DNA of 15,118 nucleotides, taken from contig CAZDAW010000089.1 in assembly GCA_964503685.1 (NCBI GenBank), positions 1-15,118 on the forward strand, in the 5' to 3' direction. Below are positions 6,756 to 14,489 of the stretch, one piece after another. Origin of the DNA: CAZDAW01 sp964503685. GTDB lineage: Bacteria > Chloroflexota > Anaerolineae > Anaerolineales > Anaerolineaceae. The notes under the pieces are model-generated. The model did no database searches. It worked only from the letters and a program-made list of their open reading frames with translations, and was not told the DNA's origin. The translations under genes were made by a program, and so were the position numbers. Position 1 is the stretch's first letter; the number at the start of each line of letters is the position of its first letter.

Positions 6756-8309
6756 TTACTCCGCCTCTCGGAAGAGATTTGCAAAGCGTACCTGGAAGAT
6801 AACCATGATGCTGATCAGAACGAACAGCATGACAGTGATAGCCGCCGCCAAGCCATAGTTTGTCACGTGGGAAGGAATAAAAGCGAGGCGGTAGATAAAC
6901 GAGATCAGAATATCGGTGTGGCCCATCGGTACAATCGTGTTGGGCATCGGTGGATTGCCATAATTGAAGATGTAGATCACATTAAAGTTGTTAAAGTTGA
7001 ACGTAAATGAAGCGATCAGGAGAGGCATCAAGATTCTGAGCAAAAGAGGGAGCGTGATGTGCTGGAATTTACTCCAGTAGCCCGCGCCATCGACGACAGC
7101 GGCATCATAGATTTCGCTGGGGATAGAGCGAACGGCCCCAGCGGAAATGACATAAAAGTAGGGGTAGGAAAGCCACACATTGACCATAATGACAGCAAAG
7201 CGGGTCCAGGATGCATTTTGAAACCAGGATGGCGAACTACCAAAAATCGATTCCAACGCCGGCGCAACAAAACCAAGGTCGGGATTAAGCATGCTACGCC
7301 AGATCAGGATTGAAATCAGCACAGGAATCGGCCAAGGGATAATCAACAAGGCGCGGATCAAACGTCTGCCGGGCAGGTCTTCAAAAAAGAGGGTAACGAT
7401 CAAGCCGACAGCAAAACTTATAAAAACGGACATCGATGCAAAGACGATGTTCCAGATCAGTATTTTTAAAAGCGGCTCTCTGAAACGCGAATTTCCTAAG
7501 AAATCTTCAAAGTGGCGTGTACCAATATACACAATATAACCGGGGGATAGCTCGTCGCCTGATGCCGATGTAAACGTTCCTTCTTTGGGGCGGTAAATAT
7601 CGCTCGTTTCCTGATCGATAACCGCATCCTGATCTTTGTCGTATTCGTATTTCGGCTTTAGCTCAGCGGCTTCCTTCATAGAACGGATGCGCACAACATG
7701 AGGGGCTGCGCCAAAATCTATTTCCCCCAGATTGGAAATAATGGCAACCGTCTTGTTTTTAGGCAGACGTTCATAACCCTCAATAGTCAGCGGAATACCA
7801 TCTTCATCCAGATCACCAATACCCTTTTCGCCTGGAGTACCCGCTTCAAATGCTTCACCGGGAACTGCTAATAAACCCGATCCCTCTTCGGGTATCAGCC
7901 AGAGGGCATAATCTCCATTTTTCGCCTGGAATGCGGTCCAAGAATAGACTTCTCCGCCATCAGGAAGATATAACTGCTTCTCCAATTGAGAGATGGCCTG
8001 CTGTTTCGTCATCAGATGCCCGCTGCCCATATTGGTCACGCTCAGGTAGACCGTGTAAAGAATAGGGTAGAGGGTAAATACCATTGCCAGCCCTATGCCA
8101 ATTGCCATCCAGCGGAATGGAGTAAAGCGCCGTCGCAAATAGACGATTGCCAGAAAAACGGCAACCGCGCTGAGTGCGGATGCCAGCGGGAAAAACCCAT
8201 CAGACCACAGCTTGAGAATAAGCTGAAGGATGAGGAGCAACCCTACAGACAAGAGTGCAAGGTTAATAATATAGCCAACTCTGGATAAGGTTGTATTGGT
8301 ATGATTCAT
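6756..8309 (-). CDS. Sugar ABC transporter permease, MalF type with large extracytoplasmic domain
   Basis: A 517-residue CUT1 permease, close in length to E. coli MalF (514) and longer than GanP-type proteins (about 420). Three N-terminal membrane segments (about 12-34, 40-58, 66-91) lead into an extracytoplasmic domain (about 92-275) in the place of the MalF P2 loop, followed by five more segments. The EAA loop reads EIYDAAVVDGAGYWSKF (399-415). The following IASFTFNFNNFNVIYIF and HTDILISFIYRLAF closely resemble E. coli MalF. The outer domain has two Asp-rich loops: DLDEDG (166-171), with Glu177 at EF-hand position 12, and DKDQD (224-228) with Asp232, which could bind calcium. It pairs with the malG-like protein and receives sugar from the malE-like protein. 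A 90-base gap with a hairpin separates it from malE. The substrate is inferred from neighbours to be galacto-oligosaccharide; malto-oligosaccharides cannot be ruled out. Confidence 0.92.
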   Translation of the reverse strand: MNHTNTTLSRVGYIINLALLSVGLLLILQLILKLWSDGFFPLASALSAVAVFLAIVYLRRRFTPFRWMAIGIGLAMVFTLYPILYTVYLSVTNMGSGHLMTKQQAISQLEKQLYLPDGGEVYSWTAFQAKNGDYALWLIPEEGSGLLAVPGEAFEAGTPGEKGIGDLDEDGIPLTIEGYERLPKNKTVAIISNLGEIDFGAAPHVVRIRSMKEAAELKPKYEYDKDQDAVIDQETSDIYRPKEGTFTSASGDELSPGYIVYIGTRHFEDFLGNSRFREPLLKILIWNIVFASMSVFISFAVGLIVTLFFEDLPGRRLIRALLIIPWPIPVLISILIWRSMLNPDLGFVAPALESIFGSSPSWFQNASWTRFAVIMVNVWLSYPYFYVISAGAVRSIPSEIYDAAVVDGAGYWSKFQHITLPLLLRILMPLLIASFTFNFNNFNVIYIFNYGNPPMPNTIVPMGHTDILISFIYRLAFIPSHVTNYGLAAAITVMLFVLISIMVIFQVRFANLFREAE

Positions 8310-8356
8310 CTATTTTTTCTCATCAACTACTAGACGGTGATTCTGTGTCTGAAGCT

Positions 8357-8386
8357 AAGAGTGGCAATCTTTTGACTGCCACTCTT
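8357..8386 (-). promoter_or_regulatory. Intergenic stem-loop between malE-like and malF-like genes
   Basis: A perfect 10-bp stem (8357-8366, AAGAGTGGCA, with 8377-8386) encloses a 10-base loop, 13 bases after the malE-like stop on the minus strand. Only a weak T content follows. The position matches the known practice in binding-protein operons of placing a hairpin after the first gene, so that it acts as a leaky terminator or as a barrier to 3' exonucleases and the binding protein is made in excess over the permeases. Confidence 0.7.
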
Positions 8387-8399
8387 GACTATTGAGGGT

Positions 8400-9623
8400 T
8401 TATTCCTCGACTTGCGCCAGGATTTGTTCTACCGCGCTATCCAGTGCTTCCTGGGGGGTCAATTCGCCTTGAGCAACAAGCGCTCCGGCGTTTACCCAGG
8501 CGTCCCAGACATATCCCATTGCGGGGATGGAGGGCATTGGAACGGCGTTGATGCCCGCTTCGTTAAAGCCGATGGTATTCGGATCCTCAGCGGCGGCAAA
8601 GATTGAAGCCCAGGCTGATGGACGAGGCTCGGCATCAAAGATCATCTGGTAGTGTTCTTCTGTAGCAAGAAAATCGACAGCGAAAACCTGCGCCAGCAAC
8701 ACGTTTTCTTTGTTCGCATTGATAACCAGGCCCTGTACGCCCAGGAAAGGATAGCCGGGTTCGCCGCCTTCTTCAGCCGCCGGGAACGCGGAAATTGCAT
8801 AAGGTACACCCGCGGTGTCGAAGCGATTAATGGCCCAGGGACCGGTCAAAATGAAAGCTGAACGGCCTGTTTCAAACTGCACATGGGACGCTTCCCAGTC
8901 CACATTGGTTGACACGAGGCCCTCTTCCATCATGCTTCCGATCCAGGCCAAACCAGCAACCATGCCCTCGTTATTCATGCCGATGTCATCAATTGTGAGG
9001 CTGCCATTGGCATCACGTCCAAAGATATAACCACCAAATGAAGTGTAGATGGGATAGCTGTTATAGGTCAGATCGGGCAGACCAATCACAGAGTCGATTT
9101 TACCTTCGTCAAGCAGTGCGGCACCAATCTCGGCAACTTCGTCCCAGGTCGCGGGCGCTTCGGGAACCAGATCGGTATTGCGGAAGAAGCCAATATTTTC
9201 CACGGATAACGGCACCCCATACAACTGCCCGTCATAGGTGAACCCATCGATAGCGTTGGGTAAAAAGTTGGCGGCATTGTCGCCCAGATCGATCGGAGCT
9301 GCCGAACCATTTTCGACAAACGGGCCAAGATTGTCGTGCGGGATGATGATCATGTCGGGGCCTTCGCCAGAAGATGCGCCGAGCGTCATCGCATTGCGAA
9401 TTTCGCTCAGGTCAACAACTTCTACAATTAATTTTACGCCATATTCAGCCTCGAAAGCTGCGCCCAGTTCATTAAGCACTTCCAGGCGACCATCATCGTA
9501 AACCCAAAGGGTCAGTTCACTGTCTTGTGCGGCGACAGGTTGACGCTGTGCGCCAAGTCCACTTACCCCCAAAACAAACAGTAGGGCAAGTATCACGATG
9601 CGAAAAGAAAGACGTTTTTTCAT
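8400..9623 (-). CDS. Extracellular sugar-binding protein, MalE/GanS type
   Basis: The substrate-binding subunit of the CUT1 importer, 407 residues. The start is set at 9623 because a strong GGAGGA (9632-9637) lies 8 bases ahead and the signal peptide begins there; the same frame opens upstream at 9716, but that would put 31 non-signal residues in front. Residues 1-32 are a signal peptide (MKKR start, Leu/Val core, likely cut after PVAA). There is no lipobox Cys, so it looks processed by signal peptidase I and not lipid-anchored. The mature part is a typical maltodextrin-type binding fold: LTLWVYDDG near the start, GEGPDMIIIPHDNLGPF (about 86-102) and TGPWAINRF in the second lobe. It delivers oligosaccharides to the MalF/MalG-like permeases. 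As first gene of the operon it lies under the divergent promoter region; its messenger would have a leader of about 110 bases. Confidence 0.93.
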   Translation of the reverse strand: MKKRLSFRIVILALLFVLGVSGLGAQRQPVAAQDSELTLWVYDDGRLEVLNELGAAFEAEYGVKLIVEVVDLSEIRNAMTLGASSGEGPDMIIIPHDNLGPFVENGSAAPIDLGDNAANFLPNAIDGFTYDGQLYGVPLSVENIGFFRNTDLVPEAPATWDEVAEIGAALLDEGKIDSVIGLPDLTYNSYPIYTSFGGYIFGRDANGSLTIDDIGMNNEGMVAGLAWIGSMMEEGLVSTNVDWEASHVQFETGRSAFILTGPWAINRFDTAGVPYAISAFPAAEEGGEPGYPFLGVQGLVINANKENVLLAQVFAVDFLATEEHYQMIFDAEPRPSAWASIFAAAEDPNTIGFNEAGINAVPMPSIPAMGYVWDAWVNAGALVAQGELTPQEALDSAVEQILAQVEE

Positions 9624-9631
9624 AGTAAATT

Positions 9632-9637
9632 TCCTCC
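9632..9637 (-). promoter_or_regulatory. Ribosome binding site fixing the malE-like start
   Basis: On the minus strand GGAGGA lies 8 bases before the ATG at 9623-9621. Its strength and spacing decide the start in favour of 9623 over the in-frame ATG at 9716, which sits inside the operator region. Confidence 0.88.
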
Positions 9638-9709
9638 ATAATTGATTGTTTGTTGCCCTTATGGGCGTCGATGCAGAAATTGTGGTGAGAGTTATTCGGT
9701 ATCTAATAA

Positions 9710-9723
9710 TCAACACGTGTTGA
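9710..9723. promoter_or_regulatory. Probable LacI-family operator O1 (perfect 14-bp palindrome)
   Basis: TCAACACGTGTTGA is a perfect palindrome centred on CG (9716-9717), the hallmark of LacI-family operators, where the hinge-helix leucine inserts at the central CG step. It overlaps the plus-strand -35 box (9720-9725) and lies just downstream of the predicted minus-strand start site. The likely binder is the LacI-type protein encoded at 11987-13039. Confidence 0.75.
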
Positions 9724-9747
9724 CTACTCGTGTAGTTTCAGTATAAA
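9720..9747 (+). promoter_or_regulatory. Predicted sigma70-type promoter for GH2-lacI
   Basis: TTGACT (9720-9725) and TATAAA (9742-9747) are separated by 16 bases, close to consensus. Transcription would start near 9754, about 43 bases before the GH2 ATG at 9797. Operator O2 lies in the spacer and O1 on the -35 box, so bound repressor would block RNA polymerase. Confidence 0.6.
9723..9736. promoter_or_regulatory. Probable LacI-family operator O2 (imperfect palindrome)
   Basis: ACTACTCGTGTAGT is a palindrome except for the pair flanking its central CG (9729-9730). Aligned with O1 it shares the pattern CnACnCGTGTnG (9 of 14 positions), which suggests the same regulator binds both. It fills the spacer of the plus-strand promoter and covers the predicted minus-strand start site. 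The centres of O1 and O2 are 13 bp apart. Confidence 0.62.
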
Positions 9748-9769
9748 CTGGATTTTATAGAAAAGTCAA
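9740..9769 (-). promoter_or_regulatory. Predicted sigma70-type promoter for the malEFG-GH53 operon
   Basis: Read on the minus strand, TTGACT (9769-9764) and TATACT (9745-9740) are separated by 18 bases. Transcription would start near 9733, inside operator O2. The -10 boxes of this and the plus-strand promoter overlap (9740-9745 against 9742-9747), so the two cannot be occupied at once. Confidence 0.6.
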
Positions 9770-9796
9770 GCGAGTAAAGACTTCAGGATTGCATCG

Positions 9797-11977
9797 ATGA
9801 GAATAGTCAAAAATTTCAATCAAAACTGGCTTTTTGTTCCAAAACAAGCCGGGCCAGACCTGGCTGATGATCAATTTGAAAAAATCACACTGCCGCATAC
9901 AAATAGATTATTTGCACGGTATTATGTCGATAACGCCAATTACCAGTTTGTTTCTACCTATCGCAAGCATTTTAGGCTGCCTGAAGAGGCGGATGGAAAG
10001 CGACTATTTCTTGATTTTGACGGCGTGATGCTTGCATGTACGGTTTACCTCAATGAGAAACTGCTCGGCGTACATAAAGGGGGATTCACGCCCTTTGCAT
10101 TTGACATTACTGATCAGGTCCAGCCCGGTGAGAACGTACTGACGGTTTATGTTGACGCCACCGAAAATAAAGACATCCCCCCTTATGGAAATCTGGTTGA
10201 TTATCTGACCTTTGGGGGGATTTACCGGGATGTGTTGCTGCGTATGGTTGAGCCATGCCATATCGCCAACGCTTTCGTTATAGCCACGAATGTGCTAACC
10301 AGCCCGCAACTGGATTGCCATATTGAACTTGCGCAGTGGATGCCAGAGCTGACCATTGAGGCCAGGCTGGAAGATGCTCAGAGATGTACTGTCGCGCAGC
10401 AAGTGCAGGAAATCAATGCGGATATAGTTACCGTGTCGTTTTCTGATTTGGATCATGTTGATCTGTGGACCCTAGATAACCCGGTGCTCTATACCCTAAA
10501 ACTGGTTTTAGCTCTCAATGGTGTTCCGATAGACAAAAAAAACATCCGATTTGGCTTCCGAAGCGCCGAGTTCGATGTGGACAAAGGGTTTGTGTTAAAC
10601 GGTAAGCCGCTGAAGTTGTTTGGGCTAAACCGGCACCAAACTTATCCATATATTGGCGCGGCAGCTCCGGCACGACTGCAATGGATGGATGCTGAGATTC
10701 TCAAATATGAACTAGGTTGTAATGTGGTGCGCGCATCACATTATGCTCAATCGCCGTATTTTTTGGATCGCTGTGACGAGATCGGGCTGCTCGTGATGGA
10801 GGAAATAGCGGGCTGGCAGTATATCGGTGATGCGAATTGGCAAACGCTGGCATTGCAAGATTTGGAAGCGATGATTAAACGAGATCGCAATCATCCTTCG
10901 ATTATTTTGTGGGGCACGCGTATTAATGAGTCGCCGGATGATGACCAGCTCTATACTCAAACAGACGCGCTGGCGCATCAACTTGATCCCTCTCGGCAAA
11001 CTGGTGGTGTGCGCAATTTTATTGAAAGTCACTTTCTGGAAGATGTGTTCACCTTGAATGACTTCACAGAGGGGATTCAAACTCCGCTAGCCCGACCTCA
11101 TCTAATTACTGAATTTGGGGGGCATATGTTTCCAACCAAGACGTGGGATCATGAGGAACGCCGGGTGGAACATGCCTTAAAACATGCGCGTAAGCATAGC
11201 GCCCAAATGGGACACCCGGACGTGAGCGGCGCGATTGGGTGGTGTGCATTTGATTATCATACACATAAGGAATTTGGATCGGGGGATCGGATTTGCTATC
11301 ATGGCGTGATGGATATTTATCGTCTGCCGAAAATGGCGGCGTATTTTTATCGGAGCCAGAAATCGCCTGCTGAAGAGGTTGTCCTTCATGCAGCGACAAA
11401 TTGGACGATGGGGGATCGATCTGGTGGGGGAACCAATCCTCTGGTGGTATTCAGCAATTGTGAAACAGTCGAAGTTTTGATCGGGGATATTTCGCAAGGA
11501 TTTTACCAACCTGACACGGATCACTATCCACACCTGGCACATCCGCCTTTTGTTATCCGGTGGCCTGAACCGTTCAATCCATGGGGAATGGAATTCTTAG
11601 ATTTGACCGTTCGCGGTTATAACAATGGAGAACTGATCGCGGAGCACAAAGTTGCCGCCGATCATATTCCTGATGACCTGCGCATCATTACGAACACCAC
11701 GCAGTTGTATGCTGACGGGGCAGATATGGCGCGAATCGGGGTGCAGATAGTGGATAAATTTGGTAACGTATTGCCCTATCAATGGAGAATTGTCCACTTG
11801 ACGCTGGATGGCAATGCCGACTTGATTGGTGAGAATCCACTTCCTCTGCTCGGCGGACAAGCCGCATGTTTCGTAAGAGCGAGGCACGAGGTGGGAGAGA
11901 TTACGGTCAGTGCGTGTACGGATGAACTGCTACCGGTTTCTATGAAATTACAGATTGTTAAGGAGCCAGACTCCTAA
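9797..11977 (+). CDS. Glycoside hydrolase family 2, probable beta-galactosidase
   Basis: A 726-residue enzyme with no signal peptide, hence cytoplasmic, that removes terminal sugars from imported oligosaccharides. Domains in order: GH2 sugar-binding jelly-roll (about 1-160, with the FGGIYRDV motif at 139-146), Ig-like domain (about 165-258), catalytic barrel (about 265-520) and a C-terminal beta-sandwich domain (about 545-725, DUF4982/GH2 C-type, ending in IGENPLPLLGG). The family motifs LNRHQ (277-281) and RASHY (312-316) are present. Glu378 in INESP is the expected acid/base and Glu439 in ITEFGG the expected nucleophile, so the active site looks intact. Start at 9797 has AGGA 8 bases ahead (9785-9788). 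Divergent transcription from a GH53 operon points to beta-1,4-galactosidase activity; beta-glucuronidase and other GH2 activities cannot be excluded by sequence alone. It takes the place of the GH42 GanA of Bacillus. Confidence 0.9.
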   Translation: MRIVKNFNQNWLFVPKQAGPDLADDQFEKITLPHTNRLFARYYVDNANYQFVSTYRKHFRLPEEADGKRLFLDFDGVMLACTVYLNEKLLGVHKGGFTPFAFDITDQVQPGENVLTVYVDATENKDIPPYGNLVDYLTFGGIYRDVLLRMVEPCHIANAFVIATNVLTSPQLDCHIELAQWMPELTIEARLEDAQRCTVAQQVQEINADIVTVSFSDLDHVDLWTLDNPVLYTLKLVLALNGVPIDKKNIRFGFRSAEFDVDKGFVLNGKPLKLFGLNRHQTYPYIGAAAPARLQWMDAEILKYELGCNVVRASHYAQSPYFLDRCDEIGLLVMEEIAGWQYIGDANWQTLALQDLEAMIKRDRNHPSIILWGTRINESPDDDQLYTQTDALAHQLDPSRQTGGVRNFIESHFLEDVFTLNDFTEGIQTPLARPHLITEFGGHMFPTKTWDHEERRVEHALKHARKHSAQMGHPDVSGAIGWCAFDYHTHKEFGSGDRICYHGVMDIYRLPKMAAYFYRSQKSPAEEVVLHAATNWTMGDRSGGGTNPLVVFSNCETVEVLIGDISQGFYQPDTDHYPHLAHPPFVIRWPEPFNPWGMEFLDLTVRGYNNGELIAEHKVAADHIPDDLRIITNTTQLYADGADMARIGVQIVDKFGNVLPYQWRIVHLTLDGNADLIGENPLPLLGGQAACFVRARHEVGEITVSACTDELLPVSMKLQIVKEPDS

Positions 11978-11978
11978 C

Positions 11979-11984
11979 AGGAAG
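11979..11984 (+). promoter_or_regulatory. Ribosome binding site for the lacI-type gene
   Basis: AGGAAG sits between the GH2 stop (11977) and two adjacent ATGs at 11987 and 11990. The spacing favours the second ATG slightly (5 against 2 bases from the motif end), so the protein may be 349 rather than 350 residues. Confidence 0.6.
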
Positions 11985-11986
11985 TC

Positions 11987-13039
11987 ATGATGGAAAAATA
12001 TGATGACATGGTTACACAGCAAGATGTGGCTGAGCGTGCAGGGGTTTCGCGCTCGGTCGTGTCTTATGTGTTGAATAACGGGCCGCGCAAAGTATCGGAA
12101 GAAACGCGCCAACGCGTGATGGATGCGATACAGGAGCTTGGATACCGACCTAATAAACACGCTCAGCGGCTGAAACAAGGCAGTGATGCAGCGATCAACA
12201 CGATTGGGATTGTGACGGGCGGCAAAAGCTATAACATGCTGAAACGGCCCTATTATAACCTGGTGATGGCGGGATTGTTTGACAGCGCACACCAATTCAA
12301 TCAAAACATTCGTTTTTTTTGCTTCTTCGATGCGCTCAAGGACCCAGTTTTTTTTAATAAAAACGTCCATCCTGAGGAGATTTCATCGCTCATTTTGTTT
12401 CTGCCGAAGATGATTGTCAACACGCCGGGGCATGCAGAAATTCTGGATGCGATGATCGAACGCATTGACAATATTATCTGCCTCGAAGATTCGATTTGGG
12501 ATTTGCCGGCTGTGATTTTTGATCGGGCGGCGGCAGCCTATATGGCAGTCGAACACTTAATTAAATTGGGCCATCAGCGGATTGGGTTTCTGGCTATCGA
12601 TGATCAGCGTAAACAGGGTTATAAGCAGGCACTGCTGGAAAACAACCTGCCGTATGACGAAACCCTCATTCATATTCTGTCCGAGGTCGAGCCAACCGAA
12701 TCGGCCTATGATCAAACAATTGAACTGCTCCAACAGGATCATCCTCCAACCGCGATTTTCACAGCCAATGATGAGGCAGGAATTGCTGCTATCGCCGCTT
12801 TACATGATCAGGGGTTACGCGTACCGGATGATGTGGCAATTACATCCATTGATAATATTGATCTCGCGGGTATGATTCGCCCGGCGCTGACCACTGTCGA
12901 TGTTCCAAAACGCCGCATGGGCGCTTATGCCATCCAGTTTCTGCTCTCGCAGCGAACTATTGCATCCCCACAACCGGCATCAATGGTCTTACCGATCAAA
13001 CTGATTGTGAGAGATTCGTGCGGCGCTCAAAGCGAATGA
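11987..13039 (+). CDS. LacI-family transcriptional regulator of the galactan locus
   Basis: A 350-residue repressor-type protein. The N-terminal helix-turn-helix is clear: TQQDVAERAGVSRSVVSYVL (10-29), followed by LGYRPNKHAQRL (51-62), the hinge helix that opens the central CG of an operator. The rest (about 70-345) is a periplasmic-binding-like sugar sensor: HLIKLGHQRIGFL (190-202), Arg208 in the usual DxR..GY place, TANDEAGIAAI (259-269) with the sugar-contacting Asp262, and DDVAITSID (281-289). It is 9 bases behind the GH2 gene and so probably cotranscribed. Two CG-centred palindromes in the divergent promoter region are the obvious targets, giving control of both transcripts and autoregulation. 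GanR in Bacillus, also LacI-type, plays the same role. The inducer is inferred to be galactose, galactobiose or a similar product. Confidence 0.93.
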   Translation: MMEKYDDMVTQQDVAERAGVSRSVVSYVLNNGPRKVSEETRQRVMDAIQELGYRPNKHAQRLKQGSDAAINTIGIVTGGKSYNMLKRPYYNLVMAGLFDSAHQFNQNIRFFCFFDALKDPVFFNKNVHPEEISSLILFLPKMIVNTPGHAEILDAMIERIDNIICLEDSIWDLPAVIFDRAAAAYMAVEHLIKLGHQRIGFLAIDDQRKQGYKQALLENNLPYDETLIHILSEVEPTESAYDQTIELLQQDHPPTAIFTANDEAGIAAIAALHDQGLRVPDDVAITSIDNIDLAGMIRPALTTVDVPKRRMGAYAIQFLLSQRTIASPQPASMVLPIKLIVRDSCGAQSE

Positions 13040-13115
13040 AATCAAATTCGCAGGCGCAGCACGGTTTGGTGACTAATCTGGCAATAATGACGACGACTAG
13101 CTGACTCCTGATCGC

Positions 13116-13121
13116 TATACT
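13116..13121 (+). promoter_or_regulatory. Possible -10 box before the CoA-ligase gene
   Basis: The 114-base gap 13040-13153 contains TATACT (13116-13121). The -35 position 17 bases upstream (ACGACT, 13093-13098) matches consensus only at GAC, so the promoter call is weak. No hairpin terminator for the preceding gene is visible in this gap. Confidence 0.35.
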
Positions 13122-13153
13122 CCGGGTGTTTATCATCCAACAGGAGAGCTTTT

Positions 13154-14488
13154 ATGCTGCCAGAATCTTGGGGGGATACAGCCGGGCAATTCCACCCGGC
13201 CAGCGCTCCCGACTACTTACCGCTGCCACAACTTCACCAAGTCCAGTTCCAACGCCTTCAGGCTACCGTTCAGCGAGCTTACGAGCATGTCCATCTGGTT
13301 CGCAAGCGAATGGATGAATGTGGCGTACTTCCACAGGATATTCAATCTTTAAAAGACATCAGCCGTCTGCCGTTTACCACCAAGTTCGATCTGCGCGACA
13401 CTTATCCTTTTGGCCTGTTTGCCAGCCCGATGCAAGAAATTGTCCGTCTGCATGCTTCATCAGGAACGACGGGACGGCCTATTGTCGTCGCCTATACGCA
13501 GGAAGATTTAGCAGTCTGGACAAGCGTTATGGTGCGCAGTTTTGCAGCCTGTGGACTGCACCAGCGCGACATTGTGCAAAATGCGTATGGGTATGGTCTG
13601 TTCACGGGAGGATTGGGCGCTCATTACGGCGCTGAATCACTCGGCGCAACAGTGATTCCCATTTCGGGAGGCAATGCGGATCGCCAGCTCATGCTGATGA
13701 AAGATTTTGGAACGACTGCTATTTGCTGCACACCTTCGTATTTTATTCATTTGATCGAACGGGCGGGAGAAATTGGGCTGAACCTGTGGGAACTTCCGCT
13801 GCGCGTAGGGGTATTTGGCGCGGAGCCGTGGAGCGAATCCATGCGGCAGTACGTGCAGGAAAACAGCCCGATTAAGGCGTTCGATATTTATGGCCTTTCA
13901 GAGATCACAGGACCGGGAGTCGGTATTGAATGCAGTGAACATCACGGTTTGCATGTGTTTGAAGATCACTTCTATCCTGAGATCATTCATCCTGACACAG
14001 GAGAAGTGCTGCCGGATGGGGAAGAAGGAGAACTTGTCCTGACGACACTGAGCAAACGCGCGATGCCGCTGATCCGCTATCGCACACGGGATATTACCCG
14101 ACTGATCGTTGAACCGTGCGCCTGTGGACGGACAATTCGCCGGATAGCTCGTATTGGGCGGCGGACCGATGATATGATAATCATCAGAGGCATCAATGTC
14201 TTTCCGTCTCAAATTGAAAATGCACTTTTCCAGATCGAGGGCACACTACCGCATTACCAAATTATCCTGACGCGTGAAAAAGGGCTGGACGAAATGGAAG
14301 TGCAGGTCGAAGTTACGCCGGAATTATTCAGCGATAAGATTGGTGTGCTGGAAAGCCTGAATGAGCGATTGAGTCAGGCTATCGAGGGGACGCTGAACCT
14401 ACGCGTTAACGTGCGGCTGGTCGCACCGCATACCATTCAACGTAGTGAAGGTAAGGCCAAACGAATTATTGATCAGCGCAAGATGTAA
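13154..14488 (+). CDS. paaK: Phenylacetate-CoA ligase family protein (adenylate-forming)
   Basis: A 444-residue enzyme of the ANL superfamily, the usual PaaK size, that activates an aryl-acetic acid or similar carboxylate with ATP and transfers it to CoA. The phosphate-binding loop is SSGTTGRP (102-109); also present are the adenine-binding motif YGLSE (246-250), the conserved RYRTRD (308-313), a CACG metal-type motif (322-325), the hinge GRRTDDMIIIRG (335-346), and a C-terminal GKAKR with the expected catalytic Lys434. Nothing essential is missing. Start at 13154 has AGGAG (13142-13146) 7 bases ahead. It is followed after 15 bases by a two-ACT-domain protein. In organisms where this pair occurs without the rest of the paa pathway it is often tied to aromatic or branched 2-oxo acid metabolism with indolepyruvate ferredoxin oxidoreductase; those genes are not in the window, so the true substrate is open. 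Confidence 0.92.
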   Translation: MLPESWGDTAGQFHPASAPDYLPLPQLHQVQFQRLQATVQRAYEHVHLVRKRMDECGVLPQDIQSLKDISRLPFTTKFDLRDTYPFGLFASPMQEIVRLHASSGTTGRPIVVAYTQEDLAVWTSVMVRSFAACGLHQRDIVQNAYGYGLFTGGLGAHYGAESLGATVIPISGGNADRQLMLMKDFGTTAICCTPSYFIHLIERAGEIGLNLWELPLRVGVFGAEPWSESMRQYVQENSPIKAFDIYGLSEITGPGVGIECSEHHGLHVFEDHFYPEIIHPDTGEVLPDGEEGELVLTTLSKRAMPLIRYRTRDITRLIVEPCACGRTIRRIARIGRRTDDMIIIRGINVFPSQIENALFQIEGTLPHYQIILTREKGLDEMEVQVEVTPELFSDKIGVLESLNERLSQAIEGTLNLRVNVRLVAPHTIQRSEGKAKRIIDQRKM

Positions 14489-14489
14489 C

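Noticed and set aside
4161..9623. Classifying the locus as a maltose/maltodextrin system
   Set aside because: The importer parts alone would allow it, but the operon ends in a GH53 galactanase and faces a GH2 enzyme, with no alpha-glucosidase or amylase present.
9655..9666. GCCC/GGGC mini hairpin in the malE leader as a riboswitch
   Set aside because: Only four pairs; the leader of about 110 bases shows no larger conserved fold that I can recognise.
9624..9716. In-frame N-terminal extension of the binding protein from an ATG at 9716
   Set aside because: It would place 31 residues before the signal peptide, begin inside the operator region and ignore the strong GGAGGA serving the ATG at 9623.
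12312..12358. T-runs in the lacI-type gene as frameshift or slippage sites
   Set aside because: The reading frame runs through them unbroken into an intact sensor domain, and no alternative frame continues usefully.
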